Below are positions 1 to 12,888 of a stretch of DNA of 64,000 nucleotides, in pieces (the stretch's first letter is position 1; each line of letters begins with the position of its first letter). The stretch is from Welwitschia mirabilis (taxonomy: Eukaryota; Gnetophyta; Gnetopsida; Welwitschiales). The position numbers and the translations under genes were made by a program. Below the pieces are notes generated by a model. That model saw only the letters and a list, made by a program, of their open reading frames with translations, ran no database searches and was not told where the DNA came from. The stretch covers positions 35,454,496 to 35,518,495 of the forward strand of contig JBOZIK010000001.1 of NCBI GenBank assembly GCA_051453625.1, written 5' to 3'.

Positions 1-1246
1 AAGAACTAAAGTAGGTTTTAAAAAAATTTATATGTTCTCTTACTTAATTGTAAGTTACAATTAAAAGAAAGGAAAAAGGAGAGAGTTAAGAAAGGTATTA
101 TGAAACATCATTCAGAAAAGTAAAAAGAAAAAAATCTCTAAGTATTCACTCCATTTATTCTTCAGCAATTCCTCACTCAACCATATGATACACTATTCTG
201 AAATAAACTTCAAACTATCAAATATGATGGCTTAGACTATGGTAATATAATCTCATTTACCACATGAGTGTTGATGAATTAGAAGTTACTAATCCTTCAA
301 AACCTTATAATAAAAATGAAAAGTATGAAACTTTTGTATAGGAGATCATGAAATTACTAAGACTTAGACCAATTAACTAATTAAATTCACTTTCTTGACA
401 ATAAAAATTGATAGTTACATTATTACTTAAGCATTCCTAGTAAAGGTAAACTATAACTAATAATAAAAAGAAAACAACTCTTTAGTATTGAATCAAAGAA
501 AGGCACATTATATTAGAAATGGAAGAAAGCTAAAAGGACTCCTCAAGCTATCCTTTGAAGTAATCTTACTCCTTAAAGAAGTTATTAGAAGGCCATCATG
601 CCTTAATGCTCCAAAGATTCTATGATTTTTCAAAGTAAAAGATGATACAATAAAGGATTCAAGGCTAGGATGGAGATAAAAGGTGGTTATAAGAATTTGA
701 CTTATAGAGTTATAAAAGCAGTTACAAAGTGATTGGGTAGGACATTCATTATAAGTAAAGATTATCATGATGAGGCTAATACTTGGCTTCTAGACATTTT
801 TGCTTCTTCTAACCACTATCGTTACTTTGTGTCTCCATTTTTATTTTACCTAACAGTGTCACATGTCACTGCTACATGTCATTGTCATCATCACCATGTA
901 CTATCAAAGATGCAAGTTATTTTTAAGGTAAAATATCATCAATCCCATAATTGCATTTAATCCAATTTTGCATGATAAGTCAAGAATATGAGAAAAAGGT
1001 GTTCTGCATAAAAGGATTGATGACACCAGGAGACATGAATGGTGGAACTAGCATTCTTAGGTAGATGTTCATAATATTTTAAAATAGTATTCAAAATATA
1101 TTAATTATCCTAAAAATGTCATTAAAAAATGATATTTTTATAATTATTATTATTAGAAAGCAATAGAAGACATGTTTTTATGATAAATTTGATTTAATAA
1201 ATTAGTTAATTAACTTGATCAGAATGTTAATTTTTACATTCTAACA
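1..1246 (-). mobile_element. Athila/Tat-like gypsy 3' LTR, truncated by window edge
   Basis: Minus-strand LTR whose outer end lies near 1,246, where the minus strand begins TGTTAGAATGTAAAAATT after a short purine run (ctacttaggaggta). By eye it aligns with the LTRs at 9,263-10,600 (opposite strand) and 46,715-48,329 (same strand). Shared blocks include the region around 480-720, which matches 47,290-47,440. The 3' end of the LTR is cut by the window start. It is heavily mutated and contains no gene. Confidence 0.6.
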
Positions 1247-2456
1247 TACCTCCTAAGTAGACTTTTGCCAAACCCTTAGTAAAACATTAATAATAAAATA
1301 TTTAATCATAGAAAAATTATCTAAGGTAAAAAACTTAAGTGTATAAAATAATATAAATTTAAAAAATTTTATAAATAATTTTATATAGTTAAGATATCAA
1401 AATAAAAAAATGATAGAAAAAACAATGTGAAAAATGGATATCATGCTCCCTAATTAAAACTAAAAATTATCCTTAAAGTTTTACAATAGAAAGTGTTTAA
1501 ATCATTTAAAAAGAATAACCTTAGAAAATTTCGATAAGCCCTTTTATTGAGAATAATGCAAAGCAATGTAACTAAGCTATTAAAAAGGAAAAAACTAATG
1601 CAAAATGATCATTTTATTAAATGCTAAGTGAAAAGTCAATTTATAAAAACTCTTTATGTCTTATGATTTATTTTTCATGAAAATGAGGATAAAGTAAAAA
1701 GGGTGATGAAGATGAAAAATGAATATGTGTTAAAGAATTTAACCATAAAACTAATGAATAAATGAGTAAACCTACCTAAGTTGATGATCCTTATTAAGTT
1801 TTTCTAATTATTTATTTTCCCCTTAATGCATGTCAATATCACTAACTATGTTTTTGATCAAATGTCTTATACAAATTTAATAAATTGTAGTAAATCCTAA
1901 GTATAAAGGTTAAAGACAATAGATCATAGAAAGCCTTCAATTCTAACTTTTTTTCGTTTGTTTTTTAATTTCTACTAGTGTATATGTTCTTAGTTTAAGT
2001 TTGTGAATCACATTGAGCATCCAATGTTATGACATTTTCTTCTAACAAAGTTAAGTATGTTGTTTTATGTAAAAATTAGTCCTACATTGCTGGCAAGCAT
2101 TTATAGCCCTAACATAGTTGACTATGTCAAAACTAGATCATTAGAGCTTTATTACTAGTAAGTATCCATAGCTACAATGTAGTTAATTAAACACAATTAA
2201 GTGATTAATGAGATGTACATTTCGAGAAGAGATATATTATGTTTCTGTTGTTCATCTTCTCATATTAATTTTTTATGCACTTTAGAGTGGTTATTGGCTC
2301 ATTAGCCTAATCAAAATAAGTCTTCTACCCATCAAATACTTTAGACATAAGGAACATTATACAAAAGTAGATCCCACTTTTTCAATCCTAATTTACTAAA
2401 ATTGAAGATCTTAAGCAATTACACCTTTAATAATTACACTTAAAATAAGCGTAACT
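1247..2456 (-). mobile_element. 3' internal (non-coding) region of the gypsy element
   Basis: The sequence parallels 48,330-49,500, the non-coding stretch between integrase and 3' LTR of the larger Athila-like element. A clear shared block is the segment around 1,990-2,200, matching 49,030-49,230 in the same orientation and about 8,050-8,230 in the opposite one. No reading frame is conserved. The integrase that should lie to the right is missing, so this copy is truncated. Confidence 0.55.
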
Positions 2457-2826
2457 CTTCCTTAAAGACTTATATTACTACCATGTATTGTCAAAAGTGC
2501 AAGTTATTTCCAAGGTAAAATATGATAAATTATTTAAATGCATTTGATCCAATTTTGCATGATAAGTTAGGAACATGAGAATTGAGGTGTTTTGCAAAGA
2601 AGGTCAGTGGCACCAGGTGATCTAAACAATGGTGCCAACATTTTTAGCTAGATGTTCATCATATTTTGTAATGTTCCTCAAAATGTGATAATTATCCTAT
2701 AAATGTCATGAAAAAATAATAAGTTCAGAATTATTATCAAAAAGAAATAGAATACATACTTTTATGTTAAATTTGATTATAGCAATTGGTTAATTAACTT
2801 GATTAGAATGTCAATTTTTAAATGTT
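2457..2826 (-). repeat. Second copy of the LTR outer end (direct repeat of 889-1,246)
   Basis: Bases from about 2,470 to 2,826 repeat 889-1,246 in direct orientation, including the shared phrases ccaattttgcatgataag and tagatgttcat. It looks like a fragment of the same LTR family next to the truncated element, either a nested insertion or a rearrangement. Confidence 0.55.
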
Positions 2827-3355
2827 ATTAATAGGTAAAGGAGAGGATGATATTCTTCTATCATAATTTAAATTATTGTTAGAAATTACTATAGTTTGGA
2901 AAAAAAGAAAAAACTAAATAGTAAATGCTAAACATTTCTTGCTCAATTCTAGAAATAATTTTTTATTTCTCAATTTAAGTTTTTAAAATAAAATCCATTA
3001 AATCTTTTCTAATTGCTTCCTTAAGAAATCTCTTTTTCCTAATTTTTTCCCCTTTTTGATTATTTATTAGTACCTTGCATGATGAAAATATGTGAAATAG
3101 AGTTGTCTACACTAAAGTGGCAATAATCTTTAGGCTCAGTCAAAGGTACAAGAAGTAGGTTCAACCAAATGAACGTGGCAACTACTTAGATCATATAAAG
3201 CATGAAGTGTATGTCAATTTTTTGGTAAATAATGTGGTATTTTCTAAGATCACATAAAATGTAAGGGCTAGACCTAATATGAAATGATAACCTTCTTCTT
3301 AAAAGAAGAAGTAGGCCTAAAATAATTTTTGAAATGTACAGTGCTAAATTGATAT
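2827..3355. other. AT-rich stretch without recognisable gene
   Basis: No coding region is recognisable. The last 60 bases (about 3,296-3,355) are a diverged copy of one arm of the palindrome that lies across the gap at 3,461-3,574. Confidence 0.5.
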
Positions 3356-3455
3356 NNNNNNNNNNNNNNNNNNNNNNNNNNNNNNNNNNNNNNNNNNNNN
3401 NNNNNNNNNNNNNNNNNNNNNNNNNNNNNNNNNNNNNNNNNNNNNNNNNNNNNNN
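3356..3455. other. Assembly gap (100 N)
   Basis: A run of exactly 100 N, a conventional unknown-size gap. Both sides carry versions of the same arm sequence, but here one side is part of an inverted repeat. Confidence 0.95.
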
Positions 3456-3460
3456 TTCTT

Positions 3461-3574
3461 ATGGATTAAAATATCAATCTAGCACTTTTTAAAAATTATT
3501 TTAGGCCTACTTCTTCAAGAAGAAGTAGGCCTAAAATAATTTTTAAAAAGTGCTAGATTGATATTTTAATCCAT
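3461..3574. repeat. Near-perfect palindrome, 56-bp arms, 2-nt loop
   Basis: Position p pairs with 7035-p from 3,461/3,574 inward to 3,516/3,519, leaving only aa as the loop. The arms contain ttaggcctacttctt and its complement. The palindrome begins six bases after a gap. It could be a foldback or MITE-like element, or a chimeric inverted-repeat artefact at a contig end. Confidence 0.85.
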
Positions 3575-3899
3575 TAAAATAGATTTATAAGTGAAAGTAA
3601 AGGAAAAGAAAGCATGAAAAGAAATGATTATTAAAAAAAAAATTACAATATACCTAAATTAGATAATTTAATAAGCACTTGTAAACCTCAAAAGCTAATC
3701 AAGTAGTTGCAAGTAGATCCAAGTAGGATATGCTATAACATTACTTAGTTAAATAAATTGAAAAGAATTAAAGATACCTACTTAAGTAACAACACAATTG
3801 TAAATTCCTTCAATCCTTCCCTAGTAACGGTACAAATATGTTATGGTATGAATTTATGCTTTAAAATCTAAATTCCTCAATATATCTTTACTTGAAACA

Positions 3900-4940
3900 C
3901 CTAAAAATCTAATTTATAATTAGATATACAAAACACACTTGTATACCATATCAATCCAAGTGTTATAAATGTGAAGAAGACTTTTAATAAGAATTTAACA
4001 AATTGATTTGTATGAAATGCAAATCCAAATGAAATGAATGTAATGGATGAATATTAAATGCAATGAATTGAAATGCAAATGAAAGGAGTGCAATCTAAAT
4101 ATAATTACTAACCACTTAACTAATTTATTGTCACTTATATTAGACCCTATAATTCATGTTAAATATAACATAATATTACAAAATCAAAATCAACATAACC
4201 TATAAGGAAGATAATAGAATTTGATAAAAGGAAGACACAACTCAGTTAATCTTTATTAATCAATTAAATTATTTAAATCCACTTATAAGCAAAAGATCTT
4301 CAATTGAGGAATCATAGCCTAATACTAAGGATATCTTTTTCATAAGTTAAGATGAATTTCTTGCTTTTTAATTTACAATATATTACAAAATTCCAGGATG
4401 CATCAAAGATGGTATAATGTGGCATAATAAGGTCTATTTATAGTTTAGGATTGATAGTTGATTAAGCTAAAGAATGTGATGTGGAAGGCCATGATTAAAA
4501 CCAACATTTGTTATAAGGATAATTATTTTTTTAACAAATAACTAATTGTTGTTCACCTGTATCTTCTAGATGGTAAGGTGAATAATAATTTTGTCTTTCT
4601 ATTAACACATAACATCTAGAAGTCTAGTGTTACTTTACTGATATTTATCCTCTAGTATCATTTGAGTGACATAGGGGACAATACCTTCTATTCATTACAC
4701 TATTCTAATATTAAACACCCTCTTGTATTATCTAAATGACATTGAGAATGATACCTTCTTTAATGATTTTTTAACTTTTCTTAATTATTGTCCACTTATT
4801 ATAATCTAGATAATAGGATGGATCATACTATTTTTCTAAATCTTGATTAATATTCATATTTACTATGGCTTTCAAAGTTTTATAATGCTTGAATTTATAC
4901 TTAAGTACTCCATTATCATAATAAATTAGATTATCCACAT
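3900..4940 (-). mobile_element. Decayed LTR of family R
   Basis: Weak but colinear similarity to the family-R LTR at 62,709-63,917. The block accompanied by caacataacctataagga (near 4,190) matches 63,180-63,200. The block around 4,300-4,350 (cctaatactaagga) matches 63,298-63,325. The ends cannot be placed exactly, and this is the oldest-looking family-R copy in the window. Confidence 0.45.
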
Positions 4941-6599
4941 TATTGCATACAAGAATTACAAATTACTCATTAACATGTTAATTACTACTAAAACATACTT
5001 AATATTACTATCAAATGTAGTTAATTTGGCCTTGTAACAAATTTTAATTGTTTCATAATAGTTGCATTTACCAATTCTAACACAATATTTATTGATTGTA
5101 TTATAATTTCCAACCAAACTATTGAGATTCAAAGATTCCATGCCTAGTCAAAGGCCCATGAAATTAAGAGTCTAGTAGACTTCTTAGGAAGCATGTGTGA
5201 TTCTCTTTCCAAGTAGTTCAATTGTTTTAATTATAATTGAATGGGTTTATACAAATTAATTTTTCATATGGAGCATTAAATAACATCAAAATTATAGATT
5301 AAAATCCCAATTTTTTTGGATATTAAACTAATAATGCCTGTTTTAAGTAAATATCCCAAAAAACCACTTTAATATCAAGTCTAAAATAAATGAAGGACTT
5401 TAGTCATTACACAATTGCTAGAACATGATTCTAACATAGCATTAAGGCATACAACTAAATCACTAAGCTTTAAACCAATGATAGAAGCATAAAGCTATCA
5501 AAATATGCAACTTCAAGAAAGATTTTCTTTGAGTGATCTTCTTAGATGAATCTACACCCTTTATCCTATGCAACTTTAAAGAAGACATCCTCAAAGTATT
5601 CTTCTCAAGAAATTTACATATCTTGTTTGAAACCATCAGATACATCCAACACTTCAACTGGAATACATCCAAAAATGGGACTAAGTCAAGAAATTTTTAT
5701 ATAAAATATTATTATAAGAAGTATCTCAAATCACTTTTTATAGTATCATTTTACATGAAATTTCATATCACATGAATTGGTTGGGATAAGATCTCAACAT
5801 AGCTTTCATTTAATCATTGGCAAATATAACCTTATAAAACACAATAATAATTAAAGTATATGGCATAAAATATTCTCATAAAAGGTTTTGCTTCTTAGAT
5901 TATTTTAAAAAAATATTAAACCAAAGGTTTAATTTTACCTTTATTTGATGCTTCTCATAAGCATACTTTCACTTCCTTTTATTTATTATATGATTATTAT
6001 AGCTCTATGCTGAACTTTAATTAGTATTGCATACATGAATCATAGATCATTGCAGGACTTGATTTGGTTCACTACTTAGAAGGGGTTAAAAATAGTATGA
6101 GAAATTTTTAGCATTACCTTTGGTGCAAATTCTTAAATCTTCCTATGGGTTTTAGCCATGTCTTCTATTCACATATTTTTTAGTGGTTTTTTAAACGCAC
6201 TCTATCAATGTAAGTAACATAAGATCCACTATCTACCTAAGTGGTAATTAGAAAAGAATTTCTTTAATATACTTTTAAGCTTCATAGGAGTCATTGGGCA
6301 TCAAAGAAGGGCATTTCTAGCTTCTTCTTCTCTTCCTAAAAGACCCATTCCCAAATATAGAAGGTCCTTTACTTGGATAGTAATCTATCTTCTCTTGGTG
6401 TTTTCATATTATTAATTACCACCATCAATGATGTAGTCATCTACCTCCATGTGAACAAACACAGTCTCAATGGTACTTGTCAATAGGAGACCTTTCCTTG
6501 AAAAGCTTAATGGCTATCTATTTTCAAAGACTCCTATCTTTACTACAAATCCTATGATAACTATAAAAGTTTAGGAAGTCTTTCATGAAGACAAATAAT
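4941..6599. other. No recognisable gene
   Basis: Short open frames exist here (for example 5,463-5,672 minus and 5,533-5,775 plus), but none shows a family motif and they overlap on opposite strands. Some of it may be upstream pol of the plus-strand gypsy element that follows, too decayed to read. Confidence 0.4.
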
Positions 6600-7262
6600 G
6601 CCTATAAATCTCGTTCTTTCTGTTAAAACCCTTCAACATATTGGGAATGATTTCTAAGGCCCTTATCCATCATCCAACAAGCATCAATACATCCTTGTTT
6701 GTGTCGACTACATAAATAAATGGATTGAAGCATGTTCTTATTGAATAAATTATGCTAAAATAGTAGTATGATTCTTTAAAGAAAATGTCTTAACTCATTT
6801 TGACTGTCTAAATGTTTTAATTAGCAATAGAGGGACACTCTTTTATAACAAAATATTCAACAATCTTCTCCCTAAATATAGGGTTACTCATAAAGTTGTA
6901 ACATACAAATAAGTGGCCAACTTGAGATTAAAAATAGGGGAATTAAGCAAATCCTTCAAAAAATAGTAAACTCAACACATAAAGACTATTTTTTTAGACT
7001 TATCAATGTCATATGGGCATACTGCACTACTTACAAAATGCCCTTAGAAATGTTACCTTTTCTATTAGTCTATAGTAAAGCATGTCATTTACCTATGAAA
7101 CCTGATCATAGGTATTACCAGGTGATCATGAATATGAACTTAGACTTAGAGGTTGTAAAACAAAATAGGGTCATACAACTTAATGAACTACAAAAAATTA
7201 GAAATAATGCCTATAACACCATGAAAATAAATAAGAATAGGATGAAGAGGCTCCATGAGTAA
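6600..7262 (+). pseudogene. Ty3/gypsy (Athila/Tat-like) integrase remnant
   Basis: Integrase would insert retroelement cDNA into the host chromosome. Reading through frameshifts and stops, the 6,640-6,740 part resembles the integrase core start that normally reads WGIDFMGPFP. The final 74 codons (7,038-7,262) stay open. They contain LLVYSKACHLPMK, which matches the GKACHLPVE signature of Athila/Tat integrase C-termini, then IQLNELQKIRNNAYNTMKI, the usual QLNELxExRxxAYEN block. A related block, QLNELDEIRNDAYENMRINK, is encoded on the opposite strand at 49,872-49,931. Multiple stops and frame changes make it non-functional. The 3' region, polypurine tract and LTR follow in the expected order. 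Confidence 0.75.
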
Positions 7263-9262
7263 CATATCCTTAGAAAAAATATTTAGAAGGGAGAAGTAGT
7301 ATTGTTGTATAACTCATTCTTGCATCTTTTTTCAGGATAAACTAGTATCTGAATAGAAAGGACTCTTTTTAATTAAAAAAAGTTTTTCCATATGGATTTA
7401 TTCTCATTAAAGATCCTAAACAAAATCAATTATTTAAAATCAATGGGCATTACCTAAAACATTATTACTCATCCCACCATCATTTCAAACCTTATCATTC
7501 ATTAAATCCATTAGTAAATCACTCCATCAAACTCATGAACCATCTATCTAAACCATTAGTCCATGATTTTTTGAGACCTACTAATCTAGATTAAAAGCCC
7601 TAAAAACAAAAATCAATAATAAGTAATCATGTTATCACCTAAGTAATGGTTAAGAGTAAGTTTATTTATGGGTTTCTAAGAAAAAGAATGTTTATTTCAT
7701 GTAGGTTAGTTAAGAACACATTTGTTTACAATCTTAAATTTTAGTAAAACTTGGTTGAAAAGGTGAGATTTAGCTTCACATGTGCTCTTTAAGGCAAAAT
7801 CCTTTAATTAAGACAATATTTTTATTAATTAAAATAATAATTCAATGAACCCCTAATAAGACCATACAAGAATAAGATGAAATACCTTCTCTTCTTTTAA
7901 GGTATAATGATGATGCTATTATTTTATGATCTAGCACACTCAATGATCTCAACCTATAAAAAATGACTATGGAAAGATGAATAAAAGAACATAGTATATT
8001 TCTTCTCTAAAATCGCATAAGACTAATTAATTAGTTGGGTTTAGTTAACTACATTAGGGCTATAACCACCTAATGGCAATGTAGCTCTAATGATCTAAGT
8101 GTAACATGTTCAATTGCATCAAAAAAATGCTCACTAGTAATATAGCACTAAGTTCTGCATAATACAACATGCTTAACTCTATTGGGAAAAATATCGTAAC
8201 ACTGGATGCTTAATATGATTTAAAGACATAATACTAAGAACATATGCAAAGGTAGAAACAGAAAAACAAAGGAAAGAAAAGGTGGGAATTAGAGGCTTTA
8301 GGAAAATCGTTGTCTCTTAACTTTCATAATTAGAATTTGTGTGAATTTCTCAGATTCTTATAGGTTACTTGGTTAAAACTTAGGTTGGTTAATATCGTAG
8401 TCCACTAAAATACAAAAATATAATAAAGGGCTAATAACTTAAGATAGTTCACTCATTTATTCATTGGTTTCTGGTTTCATTTCATTTGCACATTTTCCAT
8501 CTCATTTATCTCACATCACTCCACCACGTTCCACTTCATATCATTTGCATAAGGAATAACTCCTAAGGCATTAATTTTTTTATGGACAATTNNNNNNNNN
8601 NNNNNNNNNNNNNNNNNNNNNNNNNNNNNNNNNNNNNNNNNNNNNNNNNNNNNNNNNNNNNNNNNNNNNNNNNNNNNNNNNNNNNNNNNNNTAATGTAGT
8701 CCATTAAAAAAATACAAAAATATAATAAAGGACTAATAACTTAAGATAGTTCACTCATTTATTCATTGGTTTCTAGTTTCATTTCATTTGCACATTTTCC
8801 ATCTCATTTATCTCACATCACTCCACTACATTCCACTTCATATCATTTTCATAAGAAATAACTCCTAAGGCATTAATTATTTTTATGGATAATTTTTCCA
8901 CTTAGCATATGTTTGGTTGTAAATAGCTTACCTTTTGCCTTAGCTTAATTTTCATTATTTTTAATAAAAGAATTCTTTGTGATCTTTGTACACCTATGTT
9001 CTTAAATAACTTAAACATTTTCACCATAGACTTTGAGGACAAAGTTAAGTTTTAGTTATGGGATGTTGTATCTTGATTTTCATTTAATTTTTACTAAAAC
9101 TTTTCACTTCGATGAATTAGCCACATAAAATTAATTACACAATTTTTTAATTCATATTATTCACACATTTAAAGAACTTTTAACATAGATAATTTTTCCA
9201 TGTTTCACCATTCCTTTATTGACTTTTTGTTAAGGCACTAGCAAAAGACTAGTTAGAGAAGG
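7263..9262 (+). mobile_element. 3' internal region and polypurine tract of the plus-strand gypsy element
   Basis: This is the non-coding stretch between integrase and 3' LTR, a mirror image of 48,330-49,650. For example, the tract around 7,600-7,790 is the reverse complement of 49,395-49,560. It ends in the purine-rich agttagagaagg at 9,251-9,262, directly before the LTR start, which is where a polypurine tract primes plus-strand DNA synthesis. The gap at 8,592-8,691 interrupts it. Confidence 0.6.
8390..8894. repeat. 100-N gap (8,592-8,691) flanked by a direct duplication of about 200 bp
   Basis: About 8,390-8,591 and 8,692-8,894 are the same sequence with a few differences; both contain aacttaagatagttcactca. 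The copy before the gap stops exactly at the N run. This is best explained as overlapping contig ends that were not merged. Confidence 0.8.
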
Positions 9263-10600
9263 TGTTAACATATAAAAATCGACATTTATATTAAGTGTTT
9301 CAGGCCAATTTATTGTAAATGAAGACATTAATTTAATTATTTTAATTATAAAATATGTTTTATATTATTTGTAAGATAAAATTTAATATTATTATTTTCT
9401 TCATAATAATTGTAGATATTTAGCCATGTTTTGGAACATGTGGTGCAAGATGGACACAATTCTACACAAAACAATGGTGGCAATGGAGATATGAGGTGAT
9501 GATATGTAGCAGAAGCATTTGAAGACATGTGGAAGAGGCATGTGGAGGTGGTATTAAAGACATGTGGCGATAGCACCAGTTGGTAGGGGAATCTAGCTCT
9601 AAAGGCCATATGTCAGACTCATCATAATGAAGATTCCACCTAATAATATGTGATGATCTTCATCAAATGTTGTAAGATAACCTCCATGAAATGCTAAATG
9701 ATGAAGATTGTACCTAATGCTAAAGAACGGAATCTTATCTACATAACTCTATAAAACAACCTCCATCAAATGCTACAAGATAGTATTCTATATACCTAAT
9801 ACTAAATAATAGAATTTATACTTAACGCTAAAAGTCAAGAGCTTGTAACCATCCTTCATCTCGATCTCTCCCTATAAAAAGGCCTTGAAGCCTTTATTGT
9901 ATTCATCTTTTCCTTGAAGAAATTTGAGCACTTTTGAGTATCAACTTCTGATGGCTTTCTAGATGAATTTTTTGTGGAGTAAGCTAGTTCTTAAGGATTA
10001 CTTAAAAAGTTCTTCTTATTTCTTCTTCCTTTGTTATAATATTGTTCTTATGTTGCAATATAAAAGATATTTTCTTTAATTTTGATTCATGAATAACATC
10101 ATAACTAAAATTCTTAGGTGAATGCTTTAATTATCAAGTTAGTCTTATTTGTGTGAATTACTTTTATCACTTAGTCTTTTAATTTTATAGATCTTGAGCA
10201 CTTCAGGACATCTTACTTTCTACAGTTATTTCAAGATTAATGTGTTAAGGGATTTCACTAATTATTATATAAAGGATTAAATTATGCCCCATGACTTAAG
10301 CCAAATTCATTTGATAGTTTAAAGCATTTTGCAAGAAGAGGTGATAGTATAACATTTGATTAAAGAAATACTTAAGAACGAATCAACAACACTTTGGAGC
10401 TAGTTTGCTACCATTCTCTCTAGGATGAATTTCAAGCTTAAAATCAATTCAATTATTCTTCTTTTTTCTTTCGTTTTTGTAACTTGTTTTAAAGCTAAAG
10501 TAGCATAAAACTGAGCCAATATTCAATCTTATCCGTGAGGAAGAACAATAGCTAAGTAAAACTTAGCTTAAATCCAAGATGATATACTACATTAATCAGT
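9263..10600 (+). mobile_element. 3' LTR of the plus-strand Athila-like element
   Basis: Starts with TGTTAACATATAAAAATCG immediately after the polypurine tract. A TATA-like promoter, cctataaaaagg, sits at 9,871-9,882, where an LTR promoter is expected, and it is also present in the LTR on the other strand at about 47,435-47,445. The 3' end is estimated near 10,600, where similarity to the 46,715-48,329 LTR stops. A length of about 1.3-1.6 kb fits Athila-like LTRs. The copy is decayed. Confidence 0.65.
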
Positions 10601-11575
10601 GATCTTAAAAAAAGAATCAATTTATTTCATAGTAGTTTAGCAGTTTAAGATGAAATCTTTCTTATAGTAGGTCTTTCTTACTTTTCAAATGTTAATTAGC
10701 AATAGAATCTTTCTCTCATCCCCTTCTCTTTTTCTCTTTCTGCCTCCCGCNNNNNNNNNNNNNNNNNNNNNNNNNNNNNNNNNNNNNNNNNNNNNNNNNN
10801 NNNNNNNNNNNNNNNNNNNNNNNNNNNNNNNNNNNNNNNNNNNNNNNNNNTATTGTTCTTACGTTGCAATATAAAAGATATTTTCTTTGATTTTGATTCA
10901 TGAATAACATCATAACTAAAATGCTTAAGTGAATTCTTTAATTATCAAGTTAGTCTTATTTGTGTGACTTAATTTTATCACTTGGTCTTTTAATTTTATA
11001 AATCTTGAGTACTTCAGGACATCTTACTTTTTACAGTTATTTCAAGATTAATGTGTTAAGGGATTTCACTAATTATTATCTAAAGAATTAGATTATGCCC
11101 CATGACTTAAGCCAAATTCATTTGATAGTTTAAAGTATTTTGCAAGACGAGGTGATATTATAACATTCGATTAAAGAAATACTTAAGAATGAATCAACAA
11201 CACCTTAGAGCTAGTTTGCTACCATTCTCTCTAGGATGAATTTCAAGCTTAAAATCAATTCAATTATTCTTCTCTTTTCTTTCCTTTTTGTAACTTGCTT
11301 TAAAGCTAAAGTAGCATAAAACTGAGCCAATATTTAATCTTATCCCTGAGGAAGAACAATAGCTAAGTAAAAACTTAGCTTAAATCCAAGACATTATACT
11401 ACATTAATTAGTGATCTTAAAAAAAGAATCAATTTATTTCATAGTAGTTTAGCAGTTTAAGATGAAATCTTCTTATAGTAGGTCTTTCTTACTTCGAACC
11501 TTAATTGGCAATAGATTCTTTCTCTCTTTCCCTTATCTTTTTCTCTCTCTTCCTCCCTCTCTTCCCCCTGCCCCC
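10037..11575. repeat. 100-N gap (10,751-10,850) flanked by a direct duplication of about 715 bp
   Basis: 10,037-10,750 and 10,851-11,575 are one sequence with scattered differences, covering the LTR end and a pyrimidine-rich tail. The duplication begins exactly at the first base after the gap, as expected for overlapping, unmerged contigs or alleles. It should not be counted as a second LTR. Confidence 0.8.
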
Positions 11576-11607
11576 CTCCCCCCACGCCTGTGCCCCCTGT
11601 AGCTGTC

Positions 11608-11611
<4 letters not shown>

Positions 11612-11682
<71 letters not shown>
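11612..11682. repeat. (CT)n microsatellite at a contig end
   Basis: About 35 CT units, preceded by a C-rich pyrimidine tract and ending at a gap. Frames through it translate as Ser-Leu repeats and are not genes. Confidence 0.95.
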
Positions 11683-11782
11683 NNNNNNNNNNNNNNNNNN
11701 NNNNNNNNNNNNNNNNNNNNNNNNNNNNNNNNNNNNNNNNNNNNNNNNNNNNNNNNNNNNNNNNNNNNNNNNNNNNNNNNNN
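11683..11782. other. Assembly gap (100 N) at the microsatellite
   Basis: The left contig breaks inside (CT)n. The right contig begins with tatgataagtagaaaatc, which at 14,793 follows directly after a (CT)n tract. Confidence 0.95.
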
Positions 11783-11845
11783 TATGATAAGTAGAAAATC
11801 CTAACATTTCATAAGGATATGTCCATGTCTACCACCATAAAGGAT

Positions 11846-12888
11846 TGTTGTGGTATATAATTTTGCAATCCTTTATGTCTCATTTGATCTTATTAATAAA
11901 AATAGATATATTACAAAATACAATACACTATTATGAATGGGAGTAACCTAAATGTTCTAAACCCATTGAAGGCATGTGAGAGAAGAAGGAGAATTGGTTT
12001 TCAAAGCATATCACATTTAAACATAGGAATAATGTAGAAAAATAAATATGCAAGGCAATCTAAATGTAATCTACCCTAGATGAAGACCTATCTAAGTACT
12101 AAATTGACTTGTCAGGAGGATCAGCCCTATGTAATCTAAATCAATCTAGAAGACTATTATTAACTAAGACCAACTTATACTATCAAGTGAGTCGAACAAA
12201 TATAATGAAAAATGGTTCTTACGCTAATTTTATCAACCTTAACTAAGGTTGTCCTTAAGACCTATATCGTTAATAATACTATCACCAAATTAATAACAAC
12301 ATAATCTATAAGGAAAATTAACAGTATAAATGCATAACAAAGAAATAGAGTTTTATATTAAAAATTAAACCAACATCTAGGTTATAAAATAGCTAAGCCT
12401 CAATGGAGGATGCATAGCCCTTCACCAAGAAAACATCTTTTCATAACCTATGAGATGGATCTCCTGCCCTTTGATCTTCTATTATGAAATGTCTAATGCA
12501 TCAAAGATGGATGGGAGAGTTATTAGAGGGGATGGGAAGGGGGTTATTTATAGGATGAAGGTAAAACCATCACACAGGATGTGTTAAAAAAATGTATTCA
12601 AATCCAAGAAAGAAATGGATGAAATAGATGAAAGCTAGCTGGCCATCTCAGGTGTCGTCCTAGCTATCATGGGGATAACCAAGGGGATAATGATACATGT
12701 TTTATGTTTGTCATCCTGCATGTCATGGGGATAACCATGAAGATGATACCTCTTTAGAAAAGATGAATTTTATAGTACTGACTCTAGTCCATATCAACAT
12801 TCCCTTGTGGTTTATACAGTGTAGTTGTCCTACCTATCATGGGGATGATAGAGGGAATGATAGTCATCTTTGTTCTTTTAGCTTAAGA
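11846..12888 (-). mobile_element. Solo LTR of family R, left part (allele A: 14,856-15,897)
   Basis: This part begins tgttgtggtatataatttt, matching the LTR edge tgttgtagtgcatatttt at 29,512. It is interrupted at 12,888 by a CACTA transposon and resumes at 32,972, ending ggtagcacatca at 33,182. Neither outer flank carries a primer-binding site or polypurine tract, and the flanking pentamers are aggat (11,841-11,845) and agtat (33,183-33,187). A solo LTR formed by LTR recombination is therefore likely. Three diverged copies of a motif containing tatcatggggata lie at about 12,665, 12,721 and 12,835. Confidence 0.65.

Noticed and set aside
11457-11807. Long Arg-Glu or Ser-Leu repeat proteins around 11.5-11.8 kb and 14.5-14.85 kb
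   Set aside because: They are translations of the CT microsatellite and of N runs, not genes.
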